Source: Rhodospirillales bacterium Ga0074136 (GTDB taxonomy: Bacteria; Pseudomonadota; Alphaproteobacteria; Acetobacterales; Acetobacteraceae). Taken from it: a stretch of DNA of 40,205 bases. Within the stretch, counting starts at the first letter, position 1. Each line of letters begins with the position of its first letter. Positions 30,466-39,173 of this stretch are shown piece by piece. Below the pieces are notes generated by a model. The model worked only from the letters and a program-made list of their open reading frames with translations. It had not been told where the DNA came from and made no database searches. The stretch is from assembly GCA_001464375.1 (NCBI GenBank), contig LNEW01000068.1, positions 1-40,205 on the forward strand. The letters are read 5' to 3'. A program made the position numbers and the translations under genes.

Positions 30466-32781
30466 ATGACCGAACTCAAGCCCCACGCCGCCCATTGGGG
30501 CACCTTCGACGCCGTCGTCGAGAACGGCCGCGTCGTCGGCGTGCGCCCCTTCGCGCGCGACCCCTTTCCAGGAACGCTGATCGACAGCGTGCCAGACATC
30601 GTCCATGCCGCCTGCCGCATCGACCGGCCGCATGTGCGCAAGGGCTGGCTCGAAGGGCGCCGGCGCGGGCATCTGCGCGGCGGGGATGCCTTCGTGCCGG
30701 TGTCCTGGGACCGCGCCACGCGCCTGGTGGCCGACGAAACCCGCCGCGTGCGTGCCGAACACGGCCCGACCAGCATCTTCGGCGGCTCCTACGGCTGGTC
30801 CTCGGCCGGGCGCTTCCACCATGCGCGCAGCCAGTTGCAGCGCTTCCTGGGCCTGGGCGGCGGCTATACCGGGCAGATCAACGCGTATTCCTATGCGGCG
30901 GCGCAGGCGCTGCTGCCGCATGTGCTCGGCACCAACGAGGTCCTGCTCGGACGGACCACGGATTGGGCCGCCATCACCCGTCACGCGAAGGTGATGCTGT
31001 GCCTGGGCGGGCTGCCGCTGCGCAACGGGTTCGTCACCTCGGGCGGTGCCGGCCAGCATGTCAACGAGATCAACCTGCGCGCGGCGGCGCAGGCGGGGCT
31101 GCGCTTCATCCAGGTCTCGCCCAACCGCGCCGACGTGCCGGAATGGTGCCGGGCCGAATGGATCCCGATCCGCCCTGGCACCGACACCGCGCTGCTGCTG
31201 GCGATGGCGCATGTGATCGTGACGCAGGGCAAGCAGGACGACGCTTTCCTCGCCACCCACTGCACCGGCTGGGACAGGGTGCGCGCCTATATCCTGGGTG
31301 AATCCGACGGCACGCCGAAGACCCCCTCCTGGGCATCGCCCATCACCACGATCCCCGCCGAGCGTATCCGCGCGCTGGCGTTGGAACTCGCGGACGTGCC
31401 GGCCATGCTGACCGCGACCTGGTCCTTGCAGCGCGCGGACTATGGCGAGCAGCCCTATTGGATGCTGGCCGCGCTCGCCGCGATGCTGGGCAAGATCGGC
31501 AAGCCGGGCGAGGGCGTGGCCTTCGGCTATGGCAGCGTCAACGGCATGGGCAATCCGCGGCGCGAGGTGCCGTCCTTCTCCATGCCCGCCGCGCGCAACC
31601 CGACCGGCGCCTTCATCCCCGTCGCGCGCATTACCGACATGCTCGAGAACCCTGGCGGCGCCTACGATTTCAACGGGCGCGAACAGCGCTACCCGGATGC
31701 GCGCATCGTCTGGTGGGCCGGCGGCAACCCGTTCCACCACCACCAGGACCTGAACCGCCTGCTGCGCGCCTGGGCCAGCCCCGATACCATCATCGTGCAG
31801 GACCAGCACTGGAACGCGCTGGCGCGGCATGCCGACATCGTGCTGCCGGCGACCACCACGCTCGAACGCAACGACATCGCTTCGTCCGGGCGCGACCGTT
31901 TCCTGCGCGCCATGCACAAGGCGATCGACCCGGTCGGCCAGGCCCGCAACGACCACGACATGCTGGCCGACATCGCCGAGGAGCTGGGCTTCCGCGACCG
32001 CTTCACCGAACAGCGCAACGAGGATGCCTGGCTGCGGCATCTGTTCGAACAGTGGCGGCAGAACTGCGCGCGCACCGGCGTCGACACCCCCGACTTCGAC
32101 ACCTTCTGGGAGAAGGGCTGGTGGGAGGCGGACGCCCCGCAGCGCGGCGAGGAATTCACCCAGTTCGCCGACTTCCGCGCCGACCCCGAGGACCATCCGC
32201 TGGATACCCCCTCGGGCAAGGTCGAGCTGTTCAGCGAGACCGTCGCGTCCTTCGGCTATGCCGACGCGCCCGGCCATCCGGCCTGGATCGAACCGCGCGA
32301 ATGGCTGGGTGCGCAGCAGGCCGAGCGCTTCCCGCTGCATTTGCTGTCCTTCCAGCCGGCCACGCGCCTGCATGGGCAACTCGACCCCGGGCGCGTCGCC
32401 GCCGCCAACAAGATCGCGGGCCGCGAACCGATCACGCTGAACAGCGACGACGCCGCCGAGCGCGGCCTGAAGCCCGGCGACATCGTGCGCGTCTTCAACG
32501 ACCGTGGCGCCTGCCTCGGTGGCCTGCGCACCGATCCCGGCCTGATGCGCGGCGTGGCCATGATGGCGACCGGTGCCTGGTTCGACCCGCTGGAACCCGG
32601 CGTGCCTGGCAGTCTGTGCGTCCACGGCAACCCGAACGTGCTGACGGCGGATATCGGCACCTCGCGGCTCGGCCAGGGTCCGTCGGCGCAATCCTGCCTG
32701 GTGCAGGTGGAGAAATTCACCGCCGCCCTGCCGCCGGTGCGCGTGCACCTGCCCCCGCGCATCGACGAAGCGGCTGCGTGA
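30466..32781 (+). CDS. bisC: Molybdopterin-dependent sulfoxide/N-oxide reductase, BisC type
   Basis: This 771-residue protein is a single-subunit DMSO-reductase-family enzyme without a Tat signal, so it is cytoplasmic like BisC and unlike TorA/DorA. The molybdenum-ligand serine is probably S113 in SYGWSSAGRFHHA. Other family landmarks are WGGNPFHHHQDLNRL-type cofactor contacts, DQHWNALARHADIVLPATT, ERNDI and the C-terminal GNPNVLTADIGTSRLGQGPS. N-terminal Fe-S cysteines are absent, as expected for this subgroup. Substrates of characterised relatives are biotin sulfoxide and methionine sulfoxide. AGGAG at 30452-30456 supports the start. The stop overlaps the start of the next gene (GTGA), coupling the two. 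Confidence 0.9.
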   Translation: MTELKPHAAHWGTFDAVVENGRVVGVRPFARDPFPGTLIDSVPDIVHAACRIDRPHVRKGWLEGRRRGHLRGGDAFVPVSWDRATRLVADETRRVRAEHGPTSIFGGSYGWSSAGRFHHARSQLQRFLGLGGGYTGQINAYSYAAAQALLPHVLGTNEVLLGRTTDWAAITRHAKVMLCLGGLPLRNGFVTSGGAGQHVNEINLRAAAQAGLRFIQVSPNRADVPEWCRAEWIPIRPGTDTALLLAMAHVIVTQGKQDDAFLATHCTGWDRVRAYILGESDGTPKTPSWASPITTIPAERIRALALELADVPAMLTATWSLQRADYGEQPYWMLAALAAMLGKIGKPGEGVAFGYGSVNGMGNPRREVPSFSMPAARNPTGAFIPVARITDMLENPGGAYDFNGREQRYPDARIVWWAGGNPFHHHQDLNRLLRAWASPDTIIVQDQHWNALARHADIVLPATTTLERNDIASSGRDRFLRAMHKAIDPVGQARNDHDMLADIAEELGFRDRFTEQRNEDAWLRHLFEQWRQNCARTGVDTPDFDTFWEKGWWEADAPQRGEEFTQFADFRADPEDHPLDTPSGKVELFSETVASFGYADAPGHPAWIEPREWLGAQQAERFPLHLLSFQPATRLHGQLDPGRVAAANKIAGREPITLNSDDAAERGLKPGDIVRVFNDRGACLGGLRTDPGLMRGVAMMATGAWFDPLEPGVPGSLCVHGNPNVLTADIGTSRLGQGPSAQSCLVQVEKFTAALPPVRVHLPPRIDEAAA

Positions 32782-34214
32782 CGCAGCGCCGCGCGTTGCT
32801 GGTCGCCACGCCGGCGCTGCTGGCGGCGCCGGCGCTGCGCGCGCAGTCGCTCACCATCCGCCAGGATGACCAGGTGGCGGCAGGCTGGCGCCGCGGCGTG
32901 CTGGTGCGCTGGGGCGACCGCGTGGCCTTCGATGCGCTGCCCTGGGACCCGACGCAGCCTTCGGTGGATGCGGCGGCGGCGCAGTTCGGCTGGGATGCGC
33001 GCATCATCGCCCTCATGGCGGCACCCAGCCCCGATGCGGTGCCGCGCGCGTTGCTGGCGGTGGCGCACCCCGCGGTCGATGCCCGCATGGCCTTCCCCGG
33101 CGGGCGCGACCTGCCCGACGTCGCGGGCGCGATGCAGGGCGTCTCGCTGCTGAACATCGAAAAGCGCGCCGACTGGACCGTGGTGGATGGCGGCTTCCAG
33201 AACCGCCGACTGACCGCCGGGACGCTGAGCCGCGTGGGCTCGGACGGCACGCTGGCGGCCGGGCTGGTCGGCGTGACCGGCGGCTGCGCGACCCCCTGGG
33301 GCAGCCTGCTGCTGACCGAGGGCGATGCCGCCGCCTGGCGCGCCCGCCTGCCGGGGCTCGATGCCGCCACCACCGGGATGGTGGTGGAACTCGACCCGGC
33401 CAATCCGCTCTGGGTGCCATCGAAGCGTGCGGCGCTTGGCCGCTTCGCGCCGGCGGATGCGGCGGCGGCCTTGTCGGCCGATGGCCGCGCGGTGGTCTGG
33501 CTGACCGATGGACGTGCGGGCGGGCACCTGTACCGCTTCGTCTCGGACGAGGCGGCGGGGATGCAGGCGCTCGATGCCGGGCGCCTGGCGGCGGCGCGCA
33601 TCGACGGCGGTTCGCTGCGCTGGCTGCCGCTGCCCGAGGGCGACCCGCTGGCCGGCGCGCGCGCGGTGGGGGCGACGGGCTTGGACCGCCCCGCGGGATT
33701 GGCGTTCGATGCCGCGCGGGGGCGGCTGTGCGTGGCGCTGCGCGGTGGTGCGGGCAGCGTGCTGGAACTGCGCGCCGCGGCCGGCGACGCGGCGGCCGAG
33801 ACCGGCGTGGCCGAGACGCTGATCGACGGCATCGCCGTCGCCATGCCGGCGGACCCCCGCGCGGCCGCGCCGGTGCCGGCCTGGCCCTGGGCGCCGGCCA
33901 CGCTCGGCTTCGACCGCGATGGCGCCGTGCTGCTCGGCACGGATCGTGGTGCAGTGCCCGGCCCGCTGCCCGAGGCGCTGTACCGCGTGCCGGTCGAGGG
34001 CGCCGAGCGCGGTCGCGCGGCGCTGGTGCTGGCCGCGCCGGCGGGTGCCGCGCTGGGCGGGGCCATGGCCGCACCCGATGGCACGCTGCTCGCGGCCATT
34101 GCGCATCCCGGTGCCGGTGCGGGTGCCAGCTGGGCGCAACCGGCGACGCGCTGGCCGCAGCTGGACCCGCGCCTGCCGCCCCGCTCGGCGGTGGTCACCC
34201 TGGCGCGGGTGTAG
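32778..34214 (+). CDS. Degenerate PhoX-like (DUF839) exported protein
   Basis: This 478-residue protein starts with GTG at 32778, overlapping the bisC stop by 4 bp. The N-terminus QRRALLVATPALLAAPALRAQ is a short signal peptide with an Arg pair, possibly Tat. The body aligns in order with the neighbouring full-length PhoX: SLLNIEKRADWTVVDGGFQNRR, VTGGCATPWGSLLLTEGD, a WVPSKRAALGRFA segment and LYRFVSDEAAG. The metal/active-site motif NHEY of PhoX reads AHPA at residues 96-99. It is about 200 residues shorter than its neighbour. It is probably a catalytically altered or dead paralogue that keeps the beta-propeller fold. Coupling to a sulfoxide reductase is unusual. Confidence 0.75.
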   Translation: MTQRRALLVATPALLAAPALRAQSLTIRQDDQVAAGWRRGVLVRWGDRVAFDALPWDPTQPSVDAAAAQFGWDARIIALMAAPSPDAVPRALLAVAHPAVDARMAFPGGRDLPDVAGAMQGVSLLNIEKRADWTVVDGGFQNRRLTAGTLSRVGSDGTLAAGLVGVTGGCATPWGSLLLTEGDAAAWRARLPGLDAATTGMVVELDPANPLWVPSKRAALGRFAPADAAAALSADGRAVVWLTDGRAGGHLYRFVSDEAAGMQALDAGRLAAARIDGGSLRWLPLPEGDPLAGARAVGATGLDRPAGLAFDAARGRLCVALRGGAGSVLELRAAAGDAAAETGVAETLIDGIAVAMPADPRAAAPVPAWPWAPATLGFDRDGAVLLGTDRGAVPGPLPEALYRVPVEGAERGRAALVLAAPAGAALGGAMAAPDGTLLAAIAHPGAGAGASWAQPATRWPQLDPRLPPRSAVVTLARV

Positions 34215-34283
34215 CGCCGGGCACGCGAACGCCGCGACCAGCAAGGCCGGCCGCGGCGCGACGCAGACGCGGCGCCGTGAGGT

Positions 34284-36332
34284 TCAGGTGCCGATCACGC
34301 CGCCATCGTTCTTGGTGATCACCAGCGTGGCCGAGAGCGGCACGCCCGCCGCGCCATGTGGCCAGCGGCTGTTGATCCGCCCGGCGGCGAAATCGGCCGC
34401 CGAGGTGGTCGCCCCCGGGTGCTGCACGTTCACGAACATGGTCCGCTTGTCCGGCGTGGTGATCACGCCGGTGATTTCCTGCCCGGTCGGGCCGGTCAGG
34501 AAGCGGCGCATCTCGCCCGTGTTCGGGTTGGCGCAGAGCATCTGGTTGTTGCCGAAGGGCGCCAGGTCACCGCGATTCTGCTGTCCCTCGCCGATGTCGG
34601 TCTGGATCCAGAGCCGGCCATCGGCATCGAACCAGAGGCCGTCGGGGCAGGCGAGGATGTTGTCCGCGGTCACCGGCGCGCCGCCGGCGATGCGGCTGTC
34701 GCCGATCGGGCCGGCGATGAGGAACAAATCCCAGGTGAAGCGCGTCGCCGCGTGGTCGTCATTCGCCTCGCGCCAGCGCACGATCTGGCCGAACTGGTTG
34801 CGCCCACGGGGATTGGGCCCGTCCACCTGCTCGGCCGTGCGGCGGGTGTTGTTGGTCAGGGTGAAGTAGACGCGGCCGTCGCGCGGATCCACCGCCCCCC
34901 ATTCGGGCCGATCCATCTTCGTCGCGCCCACCGCATCGGCGGCGGCGCGCGTGTTGACCAGCACCTCGCCCTGGTCGCGGAAGCCGTTGGCGCCGGTCAG
35001 CGGGCCCTGGCCGGCAACGAGCGGCAGCCATTCGCCGGTGCCGTCGGCGTTGAACTTCGCGACGTACAGGATGCCCTCATCGAGCAGCGAGCCGTTCGCG
35101 GTGGCACGGTTGAAGGGCCGCGCCGAGACGAACTTGTAGATGTATTCGTTGATGGCATCGTCGCCGGCATAGGCGACGACCGGGCGGCCCTCGACGGCGG
35201 GGCCGAACACCACGCCCTCATGGGCGAAGCGGCCGAGCGTGGTGCGCTTCACCGGCACGCTGTTCGGATTCCAGGGGTCGATCTCGACCACCCAGCCGAA
35301 GGCGTTGGGCTCGTTGCGATAGTCCTGGGCGGCGGCGCTGCCGGTGGACGCAGCGTTGAAGCGCGCGAATTCGTCGCTGCCGCCCTGCGCCTGGTCCCAG
35401 TTGTAGCGGCCCTGGGCGGTCGGCACGCCGTAGCGGGCATGTTCGCGCGGCAGTTCGGGCTTCTGGTCCACCTGGTCGGTATTGCGGAAATAGCCCGCCC
35501 AGTTCTCCTCGGCGGTGAGGTAGGTGTTCCAGGGCGTCACGCCATGGGCGCAGTTGTTCAGCGTGCCGCGGGTGCGGGTGCCATCGGGGCTGTACTTGGT
35601 GCGGACCAGCGCATGGCCGCGGACCGGGCCGGCGATCTCCATCGGCGTCGCGCCGGTGACGCGGCGGTTGCGCGGGTCGTTCACCACGGCCCACTGGCCA
35701 TTCGCCTGCTTCGTGATGCGCACGATGGACACGCCGTGCGCGTTGATCTCCTTCAGCACCTCGTCATCCGGGCGCGCGCCGTTCACGACCGGCATGCGGC
35801 CATTGGCGATTGCCTGGCCCGCGGCGCGGGCATGCATGAAGCGTGGCTCGATGTATTCGTGGTTCAGCGCGAGCAACCCGTCGGTGCTGCTGCCCTGGTC
35901 GGGCTCGCGGCCCTCGATCGGGAAGAAATGCATGCCGTCGTGATGCGCGCCGATTGCGGTGCCTTGCTCGGCGCCGGTCATCTCGGCGGGCGCCTTCCAG
36001 GGCTGGCCATTGAGCGGCGTGCCGTGCGGGATGATGACCTGGACCGAATAGCCCTCGGGCACGACCACGGTGTCGGTGGTGTTCACCGGCACGGGGCGGA
36101 AGCCGATCGCTGGGCCGGTGGTGGCTGCCGCCGCCGCGCCCTGTGCGCCCGCAGGCTGGGCGCCGGCCCCGATGAAGCCGGTGATGGCGGTCGCGAGCCC
36201 GCCCATGAGCATCCGCCGCCGGCCAAGCCGCGCCTCGGCGATCTCGGTGAAGGTCGGGTTGGCGGAGGCGTTGGAGGGGATTTCGTCGCCTGCATCGAGG
36301 TCGTAGGGCAGGTGGCGCAGATCGTCCGGCAT
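34284..36332 (-). CDS. phoX: PhoX-family calcium-dependent alkaline phosphatase
   Basis: This 682-residue DUF839/PhoX protein has a twin-arginine signal (R38-R40 in LGRRRMLMGGLATAI; cleavage near AGAQ), predicting folded export to the periplasm. Conserved-looking segments include LALNHEYIEPRF (E159, a likely Ca/Fe ligand), NNCAHGVTPWNTYLTAEEN, VEIDPWNPNSVPVKRTTLGRF, YKFVSARPFNRA and WGAVDPRDGRVYFTLTNN. PhoX releases phosphate from organic phosphate esters and is normally induced by phosphate starvation. A candidate Pho box lies 75-92 bp upstream. It is convergent with its degenerate paralogue, leaving a 69-bp gap with a loose CGCCGCG/CGCGGCG inverted repeat. Confidence 0.92.
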   Translation of the reverse strand: MPDDLRHLPYDLDAGDEIPSNASANPTFTEIAEARLGRRRMLMGGLATAITGFIGAGAQPAGAQGAAAAATTGPAIGFRPVPVNTTDTVVVPEGYSVQVIIPHGTPLNGQPWKAPAEMTGAEQGTAIGAHHDGMHFFPIEGREPDQGSSTDGLLALNHEYIEPRFMHARAAGQAIANGRMPVVNGARPDDEVLKEINAHGVSIVRITKQANGQWAVVNDPRNRRVTGATPMEIAGPVRGHALVRTKYSPDGTRTRGTLNNCAHGVTPWNTYLTAEENWAGYFRNTDQVDQKPELPREHARYGVPTAQGRYNWDQAQGGSDEFARFNAASTGSAAAQDYRNEPNAFGWVVEIDPWNPNSVPVKRTTLGRFAHEGVVFGPAVEGRPVVAYAGDDAINEYIYKFVSARPFNRATANGSLLDEGILYVAKFNADGTGEWLPLVAGQGPLTGANGFRDQGEVLVNTRAAADAVGATKMDRPEWGAVDPRDGRVYFTLTNNTRRTAEQVDGPNPRGRNQFGQIVRWREANDDHAATRFTWDLFLIAGPIGDSRIAGGAPVTADNILACPDGLWFDADGRLWIQTDIGEGQQNRGDLAPFGNNQMLCANPNTGEMRRFLTGPTGQEITGVITTPDKRTMFVNVQHPGATTSAADFAAGRINSRWPHGAAGVPLSATLVITKNDGGVIGT

Positions 36333-36406
36333 GTGTTGAAGCTCTCTGGCAGGGGCTGGGTCGGCAGCGTCTTAGCGGCGCTCGGCGACGGGCCGAAGGC
36401 AGTTGG

Positions 36407-36424
36407 ATTACAGAACGATGACGC
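36407..36424 (-). promoter_or_regulatory. Candidate Pho box upstream of phoX
   Basis: On the minus strand GCGTCAT-CGTT-CTGTAAT matches the PhoB direct repeat (CTGTCAT-N4-CTGTCAT) at 11 of 14 positions with the correct 4-bp spacing. It lies 75-92 bp upstream of the phoX start. No obvious -10 hexamer was found at the expected distance, so the call is moderate. Confidence 0.5.
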
Positions 36425-36520
36425 CGGCGGCCCGCAGGCCGATGCGGCGGATCACCTGCTGCCTGCGCGGAAGGGTCGGCAATGCGGGCGGCCCTGGACG
36501 GCGCCGGGGTTCGCGGCCGA

Positions 36521-36745
36521 TCACGCCATGGGGCGGTGGGCACCGCGCCGGCTGCCCCTGGCCGGGGCAGTCTGCGTGTCGCGGGCGCTGGCGCTGCGCC
36601 TCGATGCGGCGCGTCCGGCGGGTGGTGCTGGCGCGCGGCGGCCTCGGCGTTCGCGGGGCGTGCGGGTGCGGCTGCGCGTGGCGTCTGTGCCGAAACGGCC
36701 CGGGGCGAGCACCAGCCCCGCGCCAATCACGACCGTGCGGAACAT
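36521..36745 (-). CDS. Doubtful 74-residue protein
   Basis: A frame opening MFRTVVIGAGLVLAPG has a short hydrophobic N-terminus and a GGAGGA site about 11 nt upstream. The rest is Arg/Ala/Pro-rich and could be non-coding. It is the only candidate gene in 36425-36888; otherwise nothing was seen in that stretch, which separates phoX from the 128-residue protein. Confidence 0.2.
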   Translation of the reverse strand: MFRTVVIGAGLVLAPGRFGTDATRSRTRTPRERRGRRAPAPPAGRAASRRSASARDTQTAPARGSRRGAHRPMA

Positions 36746-36888
36746 GGCGAGGCGGTCCTCCGGTCAGGGTGGTGACAGGACGACTGCGTCGGGGCCCCGC
36801 AGTGTCCTGAGGGCCTTCTCCGTGTCCGGTCCTGTCTCAGCAGCCTTGGCCGCCGAACAACCGCCCTGCGATGTTTCGAGGTGCGGCG

Positions 36889-37275
36889 TTACACCCTCAA
36901 CGCCATCCGCGCCTGACGGACCGCCTTGAGCGCCTTGCCCGGATGGCCATCGCCCAGTTCCTGCGCCGCGGTGCGCAGATGCGCGGCGAGCCATTCGGCA
37001 TGCGCGGGCAGCGGCGCGCCGCGCATGGCATCGAGGCTCATGCGCGTCCCGGCCAGGCCCAGCGCGGTGCCCGCCGCCTCGGTGCGGCCCTGCAGAAGGT
37101 CGTCCTCGACCTCGGCGAGCAGGCCGTCGAGCAGGCTTTGCGGACCCTCGACACGCGTCGGCAGTCGCCGGGTCGGGTCATGCGGGTCGAATTCCGGCGG
37201 CTTCGCCTCGGCGGCCGGCAGATTGATGTGCGACAGCAGGTCGAACATCGACTTGGAAAGCGGCGTGTTGGGCAT
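36889..37275 (-). CDS. Conserved hypothetical 128-residue protein
   Basis: This is a soluble, helix-rich protein without a signal peptide or recognised domain. The opening (MPNTPLSKSMFDLLSHINLP) is followed by a Pro-rich linker and two or three amphipathic helices (SLLDGLLAEVEDDLLQGRTE, LPAHAEWLAAHLRTAAQELG, GKALKAVRQARMAL). The helices end in a form that could bind another protein. No catalytic residues stand out. It is the last gene of its strand before phoX and separated from the ABC permeases by 132 bp. That gap contains a terminator hairpin and a FixK/Fnr-like box, suggesting independent oxygen-responsive expression. Function unknown. Confidence 0.65.
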   Translation of the reverse strand: MPNTPLSKSMFDLLSHINLPAAEAKPPEFDPHDPTRRLPTRVEGPQSLLDGLLAEVEDDLLQGRTEAAGTALGLAGTRMSLDAMRGAPLPAHAEWLAAHLRTAAQELGDGHPGKALKAVRQARMALRV

Positions 37276-37358
37276 GGTCTGTCCGGCGGGTCCCTGGCTG
37301 CGGTCCGGGGCGTTGGCCCCGGCTGTCGGAGAGTCTGCGCCCTTCGTGGCCGCGTGCC

Positions 37359-37372
37359 TTGATCCGGCACAA
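37359..37372. promoter_or_regulatory. FixK/Fnr-like box upstream of the 128-residue protein
   Basis: TTGATCCGGCACAA fits TTG-N8-CAA and differs at one base from the box at 7260-7273; the shared word is TTGATCYGGCACAAG. It lies 84 bp upstream of the 37275 start, the same distance as the first box from its gene. A -10 at the expected place (near 37334) is weak. Confidence 0.45.
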
Positions 37373-37386
37373 GCCGACCGGGGCGC

Positions 37387-37404
37387 GCCCCCGACCTCGG
37401 GGGC
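37387..37404 (-). terminator. Terminator hairpin of the ABC transporter operon
   Basis: A perfect 8-bp inverted repeat (GCCCCCGA-CC-TCGGGGGC) lies 3 nt beyond the permease stop codon at 37408. The tight loop would open to about four nt in RNA. Confidence 0.55.
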
Positions 37405-37407
37405 AGT

Positions 37408-38244
37408 CTATACCCCGCGGCGGCGGCGCCGCACACCATCCGCGACAAGGGTACAGCCGGCGACCGTTGCCATGATGGCCAGGCCGGGCCAGACGGCGGC
37501 CCAGGGGGCGCTGAAGACCAGTTCCTGCGCGTTCGCGAGCATGTTTCCCCAGGAGGGTGCCGGCGGGCTGATGCCCAGGCCGAGGAAGGACAGCGTCGAT
37601 TCCGCAAGGATCGCCCCGGCGACGGCCAGAGCGGTCGCGACCGCGACGGGGGGCATCAAGGCCGGCAGCACGTGGCGACGCAGGATGCGCGCCTCGGAGG
37701 CGCCCAGCGCGCGCGCGGCGCGGACGTGGTCGCGCGAGAAGGTGGCGAGTGCCGCCGCGCGCGCGAGACGCGCCACGCCCACCCAGCCGAACACCGCCAG
37801 GATGACGACGATGCGCAGCACGTCGCCGGCCGGCTCGCCGCGCGCCGGCAGGCCGATGCGCGACGGGTCGGCGGCGGCCAGGAGCACCAGCAGCGGCAGC
37901 GCGGGCAAGGCGAGCATGAAGTCGGCCAGGCGCATGATCAGCGCATCCGCGACCCCGCCGCGCCAGGCGGCGAGAAGCCCGGCGGTGGTGCCGATGATGG
38001 TGGCGGCCAGCGCGGCGGCGAGGCCCACCGCGAGCGACACGCGCGCGCCATAGAGCAGCCGCAGCAGGATGTCGCGCCCGAGGTCGTCGGTGCCGAGCGG
38101 ATGCGTGGCCGATGGCGGTTCGAACCGCGCCATCAGGTCGGGCGCGAAGGGGTCGTGGCCGAGCGCGGCGGCGATGAAGGGCGCGGCGAGCGCGGACAGC
38201 GCCAGCGTGCCGAGCAGCGCCAGGCCCAGGTGCAGCCGCGTCAT
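37408..38244 (-). CDS. Peptide-type ABC transporter permease, DppC/OppC family
   Basis: This 278-residue inner-membrane protein has about six hydrophobic segments. The family N-terminal signature HPLGTDDLGRDILLRLLYGARVSL is visible, as is the EAA loop that contacts the ATPase (ARALGASEARILRRHVLPAL), followed by LSFLGLGISPPAPSWGNML. It pairs with the DppB-type permease, whose stop it overlaps by 4 bp. The C-terminus ends in a short Arg run (GVRRRRRGV) rather than the usual GDGLRDxLDPR. No ATPase gene is in the window; it may lie elsewhere. Substrate is likely a di/oligopeptide or similar solute. Confidence 0.9.
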   Translation of the reverse strand: MTRLHLGLALLGTLALSALAAPFIAAALGHDPFAPDLMARFEPPSATHPLGTDDLGRDILLRLLYGARVSLAVGLAAALAATIIGTTAGLLAAWRGGVADALIMRLADFMLALPALPLLVLLAAADPSRIGLPARGEPAGDVLRIVVILAVFGWVGVARLARAAALATFSRDHVRAARALGASEARILRRHVLPALMPPVAVATALAVAGAILAESTLSFLGLGISPPAPSWGNMLANAQELVFSAPWAAVWPGLAIMATVAGCTLVADGVRRRRRGV

Positions 38245-39173
38245 CGTTCCCGCAGCCTCGGGTCGAGGGCGCGCTGCGCGAGGTCGGCGCCGAGGGTCGC
38301 GAGCATGGTGGTGAGCGCGACGAGCAACAGCGCGACCAGCGCGAGGTTGGTGTCGTTGCCCATCACCGCGTCATACAGAAGTTTCCCCATGCCGGGGCGG
38401 GCGAACACGGTCTCGGTGACCAGCGCGCCGCCGGCCAGCGCACCGGCATCGAGTGCTGCGATCTGCAGCACCGGCAGCGCGGCGTTGGGGAAGGCGTGGC
38501 GGACCAGCACGCGCGCTTCCGAGGCACCGCGCGCGCGGGCGGTGCGGATCCAGGGTTCCGTGAGTGTGGCTTCGAGAGATGCGGCGGAATGGCGCGCGTA
38601 GGCCGCGAGATGCGCGATGGCCAGCGTCGCGACCGGCAGCACCAGGTAGGTCAGGCCGGCGCCGGCCTCGGGCGCCCCGCCGGCCGGCAGCCAGCCGAGC
38701 GTCACGGCGAAGGCGATGATCAGCAGGATGCCGAGCCAGAAGGTCGGCATGGCCTGGCCCATGACGGCGATGGCATCGACGCCGGGTGCCGCGCGCGGGC
38801 GCGAGGCGGCGAGCGCGCCGAGGGCCACGCCGAGCGTCAGCGCGATCAGCAGCGCGGACCCTGCGAGCGCCAGCGTGGACAGCAGCGCGGGCCCGAGCAG
38901 CGCCGCGACCGGCTGCGCGAACAGGCGCGAATAGCCGAACTCGCCGCGCAGCAGCCCGCCGGCCCAGGCGAGATACCGTTCGGCGAAGGGGCGATCCAGG
39001 CCATGCAGCGCGCGCATCCGCGCGGCGTCCTCGCTGGTCAGGCGCGGGTCGCCGGCGATGGCGACCTCGATGGGGTCGCCGGGCATCAGCGCGATCAGGG
39101 CAAAGGCGCAGAAGGACAGGATGGCGAGCGTCGCCGCGATCTGCGCGACGCGGGTGGCGAGGATGCGGGTCAT
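38241..39173 (-). CDS. Peptide-type ABC transporter permease, DppB/OppB family
   Basis: This 310-residue inner-membrane protein begins with the typical first helix (ILATRVAQIAATLAILSFCAF) and the periplasmic loop PGDPIEVAIAGDPRLTSEDAARMRALHGLDRP. Its EAA loop reads RTARARGASEARVLVRHAFPNA, and it ends GADLAQRALDPRLRER as usual. It overlaps the VOC-fold gene upstream by 4 bp and the DppC-type gene downstream by 4 bp, so all are translationally coupled. Confidence 0.92.
   Translation of the reverse strand: MTRILATRVAQIAATLAILSFCAFALIALMPGDPIEVAIAGDPRLTSEDAARMRALHGLDRPFAERYLAWAGGLLRGEFGYSRLFAQPVAALLGPALLSTLALAGSALLIALTLGVALGALAASRPRAAPGVDAIAVMGQAMPTFWLGILLIIAFAVTLGWLPAGGAPEAGAGLTYLVLPVATLAIAHLAAYARHSAASLEATLTEPWIRTARARGASEARVLVRHAFPNAALPVLQIAALDAGALAGGALVTETVFARPGMGKLLYDAVMGNDTNLALVALLLVALTTMLATLGADLAQRALDPRLRER

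Noticed and set aside
31458..32777. Extension of the degenerate PhoX gene upstream into bisC
   Set aside because: The upstream codons are the shifted frame of bisC. The GTG at 32778 begins a signal peptide and overlaps the bisC stop, as expected for coupled genes.
34356..36929. An 857-codon plus-strand frame opposite phoX
   Set aside because: The minus strand encodes an unmistakable PhoX; the plus-strand product is Arg/Ala/Gly-rich and matches no fold.
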